40,237 nucleotides of DNA from Gemmataceae bacterium (GTDB lineage: Bacteria > Planctomycetota > Planctomycetia > Gemmatales > Gemmataceae), in assembly GCA_019752375.1 (NCBI GenBank), contig JAIEMG010000135.1, positions 1 through 40,237 of the forward strand, read 5' to 3'. Positions within the stretch are counted from its first letter, which is position 1. Every line of letters starts with the position of its first letter. Under the pieces are notes generated by a model, which ran no database searches, was not told where the DNA came from, and was given only the letters and a program-made list of their open reading frames with translations. Shown here piece after piece: positions 33,801 to 40,237 of this stretch. Made by a program: the position numbers and the translations under genes.

Positions 33801-33880
33801 ACCTGGAAAAGCAGCTGATGAAGCAAGACGTGGCCGACGTGATCGCCTATTTGCAATCGGTGGCGGCGCCGAAGAAGTGA
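30863..33880 (+). CDS. PVC-type membrane-bound dehydrogenase with cytochrome c domain, second copy
   Basis: A 1005-aa exported protein, paralogous to the protein at 5529-8813. The signal peptide (MMTSLLRRGLAVGAILLFLA then WTWA) begins at ATG 30863 with AGGA just upstream; an ATG 15 codons earlier overlaps the previous gene. The propeller spans about 40-450 (FKVPKGFKVELVASEPDVVD, MSGGGQFGLSADDGQHWFTA, GPDGALYVVDFYREVIETPL). HEAT-like repeats span about 450-840. The C-terminal cytochrome part has CSTCHRLENEGVEVGPDL with Cys880, Cys883 and His884, then VMPEDLEKQLMKQDVADVIA. It lies downstream of the GT39-like gene and probably oxidises a sugar or similar compound in the periplasm. Substrate unknown. 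Confidence 0.92.
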   Translation: MMTSLLRRGLAVGAILLFLAWTWAADTKPGMPPQGPLSPREELATFKVPKGFKVELVASEPDVVDPVAIAFDEDGRLFVAEMRGYPNGGRGIGQIASGKIKLLTDRGEDGVYRKSTTYAEGLRFPTSMMPWKGGLIVAVAPDVIYFEDTKNTGKADRQRTLYTGFDLENIQQLVNSLQWGLDNWVYGLAGSKGGDITSPEKKDAPAVTLRGRGIRFHPDQPGSLEPMSGGGQFGLSADDGQHWFTATNSQHLRQIVLPDHYLRRNPYLPVSGVVFDIPDGVDGHGAVCKVHRVSPFEAWRVERTGLRKDDPNSKRFPETELVPGGFITSACSPVIYTADLFPPAYRGNSFVCEPANNLVHRDILVRKGSIFSAQRADADCEFLASTDNWFRPVNLTIGPDGALYVVDFYREVIETPLSLPEDIKKKLNLESRGRGRIWRIVPEGAKPTPQPALSKATVDALVAHLENPNPWWRLTAQRLLVERQDQKAVPTLEKLARESKSDVGHVHALWTLQGLKALDDKHIEAALADASALVREQALRLAEGRLTASTALRAAIVKLADDPSLHVRFQLAFTLGDAEAPELAAALAKLVRKQNADSWLQMAVLSSSTKSAAALLEELARDREFTKNLTAAQLQLLNRLGAIAGARAVDADLARALNLLGGDAPASWQVAVLEGLGQGLQNSGRSLRKLWEDPPAALKEPVEKAQPFFKRAATAAVDEKRPVAERIAAARLLGYGPFPVGSGALKDLLVSTTPGELQLAAVRALAAQDNPKVADLLLAQWTGYGPAIRREVLEALFARVERLKLLLDAIEQKKVLAAQIESARLDLLRKHPNAELRARALKLLAGQVAADRQKVIEDYKSALDLKGDTAKGKMLFKKVCSTCHRLENEGVEVGPDLLAALRNKSRDALLIDILDPSREVDPRYINYVVTTKEGRILTGMIAVEAPSSITLRRAEKAEDVILRTQIEEIQATSKSVMPEDLEKQLMKQDVADVIAYLQSVAAPKK

Positions 33881-33933
33881 CATTCGATTGTCTTGCCGGG
33901 CGGCTCTGCCGGACCCGGCAAGACAATCGAATG
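33881..33933. terminator. Long perfect hairpin between convergent genes
   Basis: Arms CATTCGATTGTCTTGCCGGG (33881-33900) and the exact reverse complement (33914-33933) have a 13-base loop. It starts at the base directly after the dehydrogenase stop codon and ends 10 nt before the stop of the convergent lipoprotein gene. It is placed as a bidirectional terminator; there is no long T-run. Confidence 0.75.
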
Positions 33934-33943
33934 TTATGGCGTG

Positions 33944-34456
33944 CTACTTCTTCGGCAACTCCGGCTCTTCCTTGAACTTGCCGGTATAGGGCGTCCCATT
34001 CGCCTCGCCGCTGACCGTGCCTTCGAACTCCTGCTCGATGCCGAGTTTGTCGTCCGTGCCCACAAAACACGACGCCTTACCCTCAGGATCGCCCTTTTGC
34101 GGGTCGGCCTTGAGCGTGACCTGGAACGTCTCCTTGGTTTTCAATCCGGTAATGCTCAGCGAAATCTGCCCATCCTTGGCGCTGATCGGAACCGGCGATT
34201 TCTGGTTGCTGCCCAGGATGTACACGCGGGCCTCCTTCTTGGGGTGGTCCACCGTGAACTCGATGTGATACTTGCCGCCGCCCCAGTCGCCGACCGCGCC
34301 GCCGTGCGGTCCCTTGCCGTGCGTGTGTTCTTCCTTTCCCTTGGGCTCGTTCTTCGTGCTGCCTTTCGGTGCCGTCCCATCAGGCTTGTTGCAGCCAAGG
34401 ACCAGGGCCACGGCCACAAAAGCCAGGCCGGCAGCCAGCGTACGGATACTTTTCAT
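33944..34456 (-). CDS. His-containing lipoprotein of the metal-efflux locus
   Basis: A 170-aa lipoprotein with lipobox LVLGC (Cys22) and a Lys-rich linker. It contains the histidine cluster EEHTHGKGPHGGAVGDWGGG with nearby YHIEFTVDHPKKE, which looks like a metal-binding site. The rest is beta-rich (ARVYILGSNQKSPVPISAKD, GQISLSITGLKTKETFQVTL). It is the last gene of a minus-strand set following the RND pump (72 nt away). Proteins of this shape (GPHGG followed by a beta sandwich) are typical partners of heavy-metal RND pumps in planctomycetes; I know this from general experience. It may bind or deliver metal ions in the periplasm. Confidence 0.8.
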   Translation of the reverse strand: MKSIRTLAAGLAFVAVALVLGCNKPDGTAPKGSTKNEPKGKEEHTHGKGPHGGAVGDWGGGKYHIEFTVDHPKKEARVYILGSNQKSPVPISAKDGQISLSITGLKTKETFQVTLKADPQKGDPEGKASCFVGTDDKLGIEQEFEGTVSGEANGTPYTGKFKEEPELPKK

Positions 34457-34528
34457 TTCGTCGTCCTCCCAGAAGCAGTTCAGTAACGTCCGTGCCTCCT
34501 CAAAAACCAGTTCCGCGACCGACCGGCC

Positions 34529-37500
34529 TCACGTCGGCTGGTCGGTGAGCACATCGTCATCCGTGTCTTGGGTCCGGGCCAAGCGTTCCGCGTCCCTGCC
34601 GCTGAATCGCCAGAACAGGCCCGGGTGAATCAGGAACTCGCAAAAGGTCGAAGTGATCAAGCCTCCCAGAATCACGGTTGCGACGGGGTAGAGAATTTCC
34701 CGGCCCGGCGCTTGCCCGCCCACGACCAGTGGGACCAGGCCGATGCCGGCCGTCAGTGCAGTCATCAGCACCGGTGCCAGCCGTTCCAGGCTGCCGCGAA
34801 GCACCATTGCCCGGGTGAATTGCTCGCCCTCTTCCTTCATCAGGTGGAAGTAGTGCGTCACCAACAGGATACCATTGCGAACGGCGATCCCTCCGAGCGA
34901 GATGAAACCGACCAGACTAGCTACTGTCAACGATTGTTGGGTAACCACCAGCGCCAACACGCCACCGATGAACGCTGTCGGCAGGGCGTTGAGGATCTGC
35001 AGCGTGATTCGCATGGACGGATAGAGCATCATGAGCACCACAAACATGCCAACCACGGAAAGGGCCGCCAGCAAAACGATGAGGGTCGTGGCACGTTGCT
35101 GGCTTTCGAACTGGCCGCTATACTCGAGGAAATAGCCGGGCGGCAGCTCCACCGTGGCGTCAATGCGCTTCTGAACGTCGCGGACGACGCCGGCAAGATC
35201 GCGACCCTGCGTGTTACAGCGAATGACAATTCTCCGACGCGCATTTTCGCGGTTGACTGCGTTGGGGCCAATTCCAGGGCCAATGTCGGCCACTTCGCGC
35301 AGCTCCACCTGACCGCGCTGCTTGCCGTCCCGGTCGGGCGGCAGGTCAATCCGCAACCGGCCAAGTTGCGGGTAATCGGTGCGGTAGGCCTCTTCCAAAC
35401 GGATCACCAGGTCGAACCGGCGTTGACCGTCCAGGACTTCGGAGACAGGCTCTCCCTGCAAGGCGGTCTGCAGAAAGTCGGCCACGTATTTTCGGCTGAC
35501 GCCATAGTAGGCCAGGTCGTCGGCTCGCAATCGGATATGCAGCTCGTCGGTCATCTGGATCGGTTCCACGATCGGAGGGGTCACTCCCGGCACACTCTGA
35601 ATGACGGTCCGGATCCTTTCCGCTGCCTGGCGCAGCGTATCCAAGTCATCCCCGAACACCTTGATGGCAATCTGGGCGTTGACGCCCGACAGCATGTGGC
35701 TGATGAGATGGGATAACGGCTGCTCCGCCTCGATGTCCACTCCCGGCGCTTCAGCCCGCAGGTCGGATAGGAGCTTTTCCAGGATGTCGTCGCGCCTGCG
35801 GCCGCTCGCGGGGTTGATGCTCAGTATGTACTCGCCCTTGTTGACCGGCTCGGCGTGCTCGTCGCGTTGAGCGCGGCCCGTGCGGCGTACGAAGTGCAAG
35901 ATTTCGCCCTGAGGGTTCTTCTCTGACTTCTGCATCGTGCGAAAGTGGGCGTCGAGGACCGCGGAGACCTGATTGGACGCTGCCAAGGAGGAGCCAGGCG
36001 GCAAGGCCACGTTGACCTGAACGCTCCCCTCGTCGAATTTCGGCAGGAAGTCCGCGCCCAGCCGCGTCAACTGCCAGGCACTGAAGCCGAACAGCAGCCA
36101 AGTCAAGAGCAGCAACTTGCCGGGGTAGGCCATGCTGAAGCGGATGAGGTAGCTCGCGCCGCTCTTGAGCCAGCGGAGCAGGAAGCCGTCGCCCTCGCGA
36201 TGTGTCGCTTTTGACTGCGGCAGCAGGTAGTAGGAAAGGACTGGAGTCACCGTCAGCGACACGGCAAGCGACGCCAGGATCGAGACGATGTAGGCGATGC
36301 CCAACGGCACGAACAGGCGGCCTTCCACTCCGGAGAGGGAAAAGAGGGGCAGAAAGACCAGAATGACCACTGCCGTGCCGAAGACAATGGCGCTGCGGAT
36401 TTCGCGGCTCGCATGGTAGACGACTTGCAGGGCGGGCTTCGGGTTCGCCGCGGCATTGTTCTCCTTGAGTCGGCGAAAAATGTTCTCTACGTCCACGATG
36501 GCGTCATCGACCAGCTCGCCCATGGCGACGGCGACCCCCCCAAGCGTCATGACGTTGATCGACAACTCGGTGCCCGTCAGCCTACTGATGATGCGGAACA
36601 CCAGGGCAGTAATGACCAGCGACAGGGGAATCGCCGTCAACGTAATAAACGTGGTGCGTACGTTGAGCAGGAACAGGAATAGGACAATGAGGACGAGGAC
36701 GGCACCGATCACCAGCGCCTCGCCGACGTTGAAGATGCCCCGGTCGATGAAGTTTTTGAGTTGAAACAACTCCGGATTGATGACGAGGTCGGCGGGAAGT
36801 GCCGCCTCTGCTTGCTGCAACGCGCCGGTGATGCGATTGGTCAGCTCGCGCGTGTCGACATGGGGCTGCTTGACGATGGTCAAGACGACGCCCGGCCTGC
36901 CATTGACGCTGCCGTCGCCGCGCTTGACCTCAGGTCCTTCCACGACCCGGCCTACGTCGCCAAGCAGAGTGCTGCGCTGGGGCGTCGTGCGGACTGGAAC
37001 TTTTCGCAGGTCATCGAGTACCTTCACGGGTTCCGGCCCGAGCCGGCCGTACACGCGGATTGCTCGTTCGGTCTCGCCTTGGATGGCAAAGCCGCCGCTG
37101 GTATTGAGGTTATTGTCCTTGAGCGCTTGCTCGACTTGTTGCAAGGTGACCTTGTGTTCAAACAGGGCCGCGGGGTTGAGCAGCACCTGATACTGCTTGC
37201 GATCGCCGCCCAGCGCGAAAATCTCGGCCACGCCAGGGATCTTGAGCAGCCTCGGCCGCACTACCCAGTCGGCCGTCGTGCGCAACTCCATCAGCTGCTG
37301 CGCTCGACTCGGGAAGACGACTTCGTGCCGATGACCGGCAATGGTCGCGGCAGCGCGACGCTCCTCGGTTCCGTTCTCGTCAGAGTGTGCGGTCTGCCAG
37401 TCGATGCGATCCACGGGCACGGACTTCCACGTCTCCGGGCGGTGCCGATCCTTCGGCTCCCAGACGAAGACTTCTGAAGCGTTGGCACCGGCTGCCTTCA

Positions 37501-38002
37501 CCAGCTCCGCCATGTAGCTGGTCTTGTTGACCGGGGCCAACTCGCCGCCCGTGGGGCCCTCCTGGCGATACATGCCGGCGACGACGATTTGCCCCATGAT
37601 CGAGGCAGTCGGCGCCATCTGCGGCCGGGCCACGTCCGGCAGCGTGCCTTTCAAGGTCGAAAGGCGTTCCTGCACCGTCTGCCGCGCGGCCCGGATCTCC
37701 GTGGTCCAGTCGAACTCGACGTAGATGACGCTCAGCTCCGGCGCGGACTGGCTGCGCACGTCCTGCACGCCGTTGGCTCCCAGCAACGCAATCTCGATGG
37801 GCAGTGTGACCAGCGTTTCGACGTCTTCCGACGCGAGGCCCCGGCACTCCGTGATGATTACCACGCGCGGCCGGTCAAGGTCGGGAAACACGTCGATGGG
37901 AAGGGCGGTTGCCAGGTAAGTGCCGTAACCGAGCATGGCGAGACTGACCATCACGACCAGCATCCGATAACGCAGCGAGAAGCGAATGATGGCATTCAGC
38001 AT
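34529..38002 (-). CDS. Heavy-metal RND efflux pump (CusA/CzcA type)
   Basis: A 1157-aa inner-membrane antiporter of the HME-RND family. It shows MLNAIIRFSLRYRMLVVMVS, the porter region YGTYLATALPIDVFPDLDRP, VVEGPEVKRGDGSVNGRPGV, the transmembrane signature GGVAVAMGELVDDAIVDVEN with the acidic proton-relay residues, and in the second half DFLPKFDEGSVQVNVALPPG (DE-G-S motif of CzcA/CusA) and AVRNGILLVTHYFHL. The chain length is a little longer than CusA (about 1050), partly because of an extra loop around the peptides MYRQEGPTGGELAPVNKTSY. It exports divalent or monovalent metal cations using the proton gradient. The ATG used has AAGGAG 8 nt upstream. The specific metal (Cu/Ag or Zn/Co/Cd) is not settled. 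Confidence 0.92.
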   Translation of the reverse strand: MLNAIIRFSLRYRMLVVMVSLAMLGYGTYLATALPIDVFPDLDRPRVVIITECRGLASEDVETLVTLPIEIALLGANGVQDVRSQSAPELSVIYVEFDWTTEIRAARQTVQERLSTLKGTLPDVARPQMAPTASIMGQIVVAGMYRQEGPTGGELAPVNKTSYMAELVKAAGANASEVFVWEPKDRHRPETWKSVPVDRIDWQTAHSDENGTEERRAAATIAGHRHEVVFPSRAQQLMELRTTADWVVRPRLLKIPGVAEIFALGGDRKQYQVLLNPAALFEHKVTLQQVEQALKDNNLNTSGGFAIQGETERAIRVYGRLGPEPVKVLDDLRKVPVRTTPQRSTLLGDVGRVVEGPEVKRGDGSVNGRPGVVLTIVKQPHVDTRELTNRITGALQQAEAALPADLVINPELFQLKNFIDRGIFNVGEALVIGAVLVLIVLFLFLLNVRTTFITLTAIPLSLVITALVFRIISRLTGTELSINVMTLGGVAVAMGELVDDAIVDVENIFRRLKENNAAANPKPALQVVYHASREIRSAIVFGTAVVILVFLPLFSLSGVEGRLFVPLGIAYIVSILASLAVSLTVTPVLSYYLLPQSKATHREGDGFLLRWLKSGASYLIRFSMAYPGKLLLLTWLLFGFSAWQLTRLGADFLPKFDEGSVQVNVALPPGSSLAASNQVSAVLDAHFRTMQKSEKNPQGEILHFVRRTGRAQRDEHAEPVNKGEYILSINPASGRRRDDILEKLLSDLRAEAPGVDIEAEQPLSHLISHMLSGVNAQIAIKVFGDDLDTLRQAAERIRTVIQSVPGVTPPIVEPIQMTDELHIRLRADDLAYYGVSRKYVADFLQTALQGEPVSEVLDGQRRFDLVIRLEEAYRTDYPQLGRLRIDLPPDRDGKQRGQVELREVADIGPGIGPNAVNRENARRRIVIRCNTQGRDLAGVVRDVQKRIDATVELPPGYFLEYSGQFESQQRATTLIVLLAALSVVGMFVVLMMLYPSMRITLQILNALPTAFIGGVLALVVTQQSLTVASLVGFISLGGIAVRNGILLVTHYFHLMKEEGEQFTRAMVLRGSLERLAPVLMTALTAGIGLVPLVVGGQAPGREILYPVATVILGGLITSTFCEFLIHPGLFWRFSGRDAERLARTQDTDDDVLTDQPT

Positions 38003-38014
38003 GGCTGACACTCC

Positions 38015-39427
38015 TTACTGCCCGGGAATGTGGAGAGAGCCGTCGGCGTGGAAGTGAGCGCCGGGCGGTAAGCCGCCACTGGCGTTCTGTGCCTTGAGAA
38101 TGCGATTGAGCGATGCAGCGCCGCTCTGGGCCAAGTACAGGCCATGCGTGATGCTGCCGTCTTTGGCGAGCACGATGTCCAGCCGATCCTCGTATAGGAC
38201 CTGCACCGACCGGCGCTCGAAGAGGTCGCCGTTCTGGACGAAGACGTAGGCCTCGGCCCCATCGCGCACCACGGCAGCCGCCGGTAGCACGATCACCTCC
38301 TTGAGCTCTGCGACGGGGACGTGCAGGCGGACTTGCGATCCCGGACGATATCTCCACACAAGGAAAGTGCGGCCATCTCGTTCGTAACGGCGCAATTGGT
38401 TAGTCAACGGTAAGTAAAAGGCGAACGTACGGCTGGTCGGATCGACGGAATTGGCCAGGTGACGGATGAAGGCGGTCTGCTCCACGGGTGCCCAACCCTT
38501 GTTCTCGTCCTCGGCAAACTCGACGCGGACGGGCCACCGGTTCTGAGCCGCCTTCTCCAGAAACGGAGCTTCCCGTTTGAAGCTGTGCCCCTCGATGTAC
38601 AAGGACTGATGGTTCGCCAGGACTGTCAGCAACTGGCCGGCCTGGACTTGCTGTCCCAATTCGGCCTTGAGCTCCTGGACTTCGTATGCGAGCGTGCGAT
38701 CGGCCGGGGTCGGATAGCTGGAAAGTGGGGTACTGAGGAGTTGCTTGCCGTCAGTCAACGGCGGCGGAGCGACCACTTCGATTTCGGAAATGAACTTGCC
38801 CCCGGCGACGGCATCGGTCTGCGCCGCGCTCAGCCCCCGGGTAAGCAAGTCTTGACGATATGCTTGGACTGCAGCCGTGAGACGCCGCAACTGGTTGTCG
38901 ATCTCGACCAACCTTGCTCCAGGGATGGCACCACTCTTCACCGAGGGTTCCAGGCGGTCGCGCTGCTCTTGGACCAGCTGCACCTCTTTAGTGGCTTTGA
39001 ACAGCTCGGACTGGGTGTTCTGGAGGTACTCGCTGATGAGGCGCAAGGTCATGAGGCGGTCGCCGGGCTTGATTGTGTCACCCGGGAAAGCATGGATCTT
39101 GGCAACCACGCAGACGGCGGGGGCGGTGATTCCGCGGTCCGACACACCGGGGCGATCCACGATGACGCCGGGAACCTGGATGGTCCGCCAGTAGGTTCGC
39201 GGGCTGGCCGGCTTGGACATGAGCGAAAGGTTCTTGCGTGCCTGCGGGCTGAGTTCCAATATTTTTGGCTGCCCGGCAGCCGGCGAATACTCTTCTTCCG
39301 CCTTTGCCGAGTTACTTCTCGCCGTCAGCCAATCGAGCCAGTGCCCGCGCGTCGAGAACGCGAGTGCGGCCAGGGCGGAGATGACGGATACCGTGATCGC
39401 CGCCCACGAAGATCGAGAAAAACGCAT
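38015..39427 (-). CDS. RND efflux periplasmic adaptor
   Basis: A 470-aa membrane-fusion (HlyD/CusB-type) protein. It has an N-terminal hydrophobic helix (MRFSRSSWAAITVSVISALA), then ILELSPQARKNLSL and the lipoyl/beta-barrel pieces IQVPGVIVDRPG, VVAKIHAFPGDTIKPGDRLM. A coiled-coil hairpin about residues 130-190 follows (LQNTQSELFKATKEVQLVQE, NQLRRLTAAVQAYRQDLLTR), then the second lipoyl half GQQVQAGQLLTVLANHQSLY and the last part LHVPVAELKEVIVLPAAAVV. It links the RND pump to an outer-membrane channel. It ends 12 nt before the pump start. No outer-membrane factor gene lies in this window. Confidence 0.9.
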   Translation of the reverse strand: MRFSRSSWAAITVSVISALAALAFSTRGHWLDWLTARSNSAKAEEEYSPAAGQPKILELSPQARKNLSLMSKPASPRTYWRTIQVPGVIVDRPGVSDRGITAPAVCVVAKIHAFPGDTIKPGDRLMTLRLISEYLQNTQSELFKATKEVQLVQEQRDRLEPSVKSGAIPGARLVEIDNQLRRLTAAVQAYRQDLLTRGLSAAQTDAVAGGKFISEIEVVAPPPLTDGKQLLSTPLSSYPTPADRTLAYEVQELKAELGQQVQAGQLLTVLANHQSLYIEGHSFKREAPFLEKAAQNRWPVRVEFAEDENKGWAPVEQTAFIRHLANSVDPTSRTFAFYLPLTNQLRRYERDGRTFLVWRYRPGSQVRLHVPVAELKEVIVLPAAAVVRDGAEAYVFVQNGDLFERRSVQVLYEDRLDIVLAKDGSITHGLYLAQSGAASLNRILKAQNASGGLPPGAHFHADGSLHIPGQ

Positions 39428-39605
39428 GGGTTACTCCAGGTGGAGTCGAGATTTCAGGGACCAGCCATCGCCTGGCGGCGGAGAGTGTCCCCGCCTTGCC
39501 TGACTTCCATTTGAAACGCAGTGACAGCAGCCGCGCAGGCCGAAAGGCGCGCGTCGCGTATGGGAAAAGTGCGCGACAATCCGAGGGAGCGAGCGCGCAG
39601 TCTAG

Positions 39606-40085
39606 CTAGATGAGGAGTGCAAGCGTTTGCAAGAAGAGGGGACAGCGTGGGTACACAGCGTACGGCGGCGCTAACGACTGGGGCGGCATCACCCTCGGAG
39701 CCAACAAGATCCGCGGGTTGATCGTGCAACCCGGAAGAAGAAGCGGGCGCCAAGGCTCGAAACGAAACTGGAGCGAAGAGCGGTCAGAAACGGCCTCATC
39801 GGAGCCGTACAGCGCATCGCTGTCGTGGTCAGCTGGAAGAGACTGTTCTTGCGATCCCAGTTCCTGTCCAGGAAACTCACCATCGTCGTGCTGGTGATGG
39901 TGGTGATGTCGGTGACCACATTCGTGGTCGTGACAATGTGAGGCGACCCCACCGAAATGAACATGGGGACGCTGAGAATGTTCCGCCGGTTCAGCCATCC
40001 CGGTCCCCGAATGGGAGTGCGGCACCGCCATGCCATGGGCTAGCTGCACGAGAACCAGAAGGACGGAAACAATGCGACACATCAT
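39606..40085 (-). CDS. Exported histidine-rich protein
   Basis: A 159-aa protein with a signal peptide (MMCRIVSVLLVLVQLAHG) and a very His-rich segment (HVHFGGVASHCHDHECGHRH followed by a run of His) that should bind divalent metal ions. The C-terminal half is not His-rich (FEPWRPLLLPGCTINPRILL) and ends hydrophobic. It is transcribed in the same direction as the RND adaptor, which starts 178 nt downstream, and is probably the first gene of the metal-efflux locus. It may be a periplasmic metal chelator or sensor. No named family recognised. The ribosome site is weak (AAAAAG). Confidence 0.75.
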   Translation of the reverse strand: MMCRIVSVLLVLVQLAHGMAVPHSHSGTGMAEPAEHSQRPHVHFGGVASHCHDHECGHRHHHHHQHDDGEFPGQELGSQEQSLPADHDSDALYGSDEAVSDRSSLQFRFEPWRPLLLPGCTINPRILLAPRVMPPQSLAPPYAVYPRCPLFLQTLALLI

Positions 40086-40207
40086 CTTTTTCGCAAACTT
40101 CGATTTGGGAAGTGCAGTTTAGCGGGCGGCAACGCTGAATGCAAGGTGCCGTGCCAGGAAGGGTGCAAACCCGTTTCTGCGCGACCTGCTTGGTCGAAGC
40201 CCTCGCC

Positions 40208-40237
40208 CTCGTGACCGGGCTCTGCCCGGTCACGCAC
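40208..40237. repeat. Second copy of the 28871 hairpin repeat, cut by the window
   Basis: The last 30 bases are identical to 28871-28900 (CTCGTGACCGGGCTCTGCCC and so on). It probably continues beyond the window into a second inverted arm. It lies about 120 nt upstream of the His-rich gene start. Confidence 0.85.

Overview
The window looks like a chromosomal segment of a high-GC planctomycete, most likely a Gemmata-type (Gemmataceae) bacterium. This is inferred from gene content. There are two very large 'PVC-type' proteins joining a sugar-dehydrogenase-like propeller, HEAT-like repeats and a CxxCH cytochrome module. There is also a DUF1501 remnant, tandem neutral-ceramidase-family proteins, a small GWWGVPWG membrane protein, and many long palindromes at gene ends. 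No rRNA, tRNA, CRISPR array, prophage or intact transposase was recognised.

Layout: (1) 140-4762, minus strand: a cell-surface glycan block with a tandem GT2 glycosyltransferase, a SAM methyltransferase and a putative sugar O-methyltransferase. (2) 4763-5528: a regulatory and relic region with a 39-codon methyltransferase C-terminal fragment and a palindrome. (3) 5529-14372: a PVC dehydrogenase/cytochrome, an N-acyl-D-amino-acid deacylase-like amidohydrolase, a secreted protein of unknown function, a PQQ-type beta-propeller, a 71-aa membrane protein and an EamA transporter, several separated by long hairpins. (4) 14626-16910: a broken redoxin gene and a tight minus-strand operon for a RimB-like protease, RimK-like glutamate ligase and AlkA-like DNA glycosylase. 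(5) 17232-19614: a TPR protein, a GWWGVPWG protein and a BON-like protein bracketed by two inverted copies of a short non-coding element with terminal inverted repeats. (6) 19750-24213: zinc-ribbon membrane protein, HTTM-partner and HTTM genes, a DUF1501 remnant, a FadR-type regulator and a lipoprotein. (7) 24218-28816: amidase plus small Tat-like protein, divergent from two ceramidase-family genes. (8) 29055-33880: GT39-like membrane glycosyltransferase and a second PVC dehydrogenase/cytochrome. (9) 33944-40085, minus strand: a heavy-metal RND efflux locus with adaptor, pump, His-containing lipoprotein and a very His-rich exported protein.

The most unusual content is non-coding. At least eight inverted-repeat structures sit between genes. 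Two copies of one palindrome lie 8 kb apart. One palindrome carries a mirrored copy of the last codons of the adjacent gene. One pair of hairpins shows compensatory base changes. One composite locus nests several palindromes. Three truncated genes (methyltransferase C-terminus, redoxin N-terminus, DUF1501 C-terminus) show ongoing gene erosion. I did not find a clear defence or biosynthetic system of a new kind. The best functional candidates for novelty are the RimB-RimK-glycosylase coupling and the His-rich accessory proteins of the metal pump.
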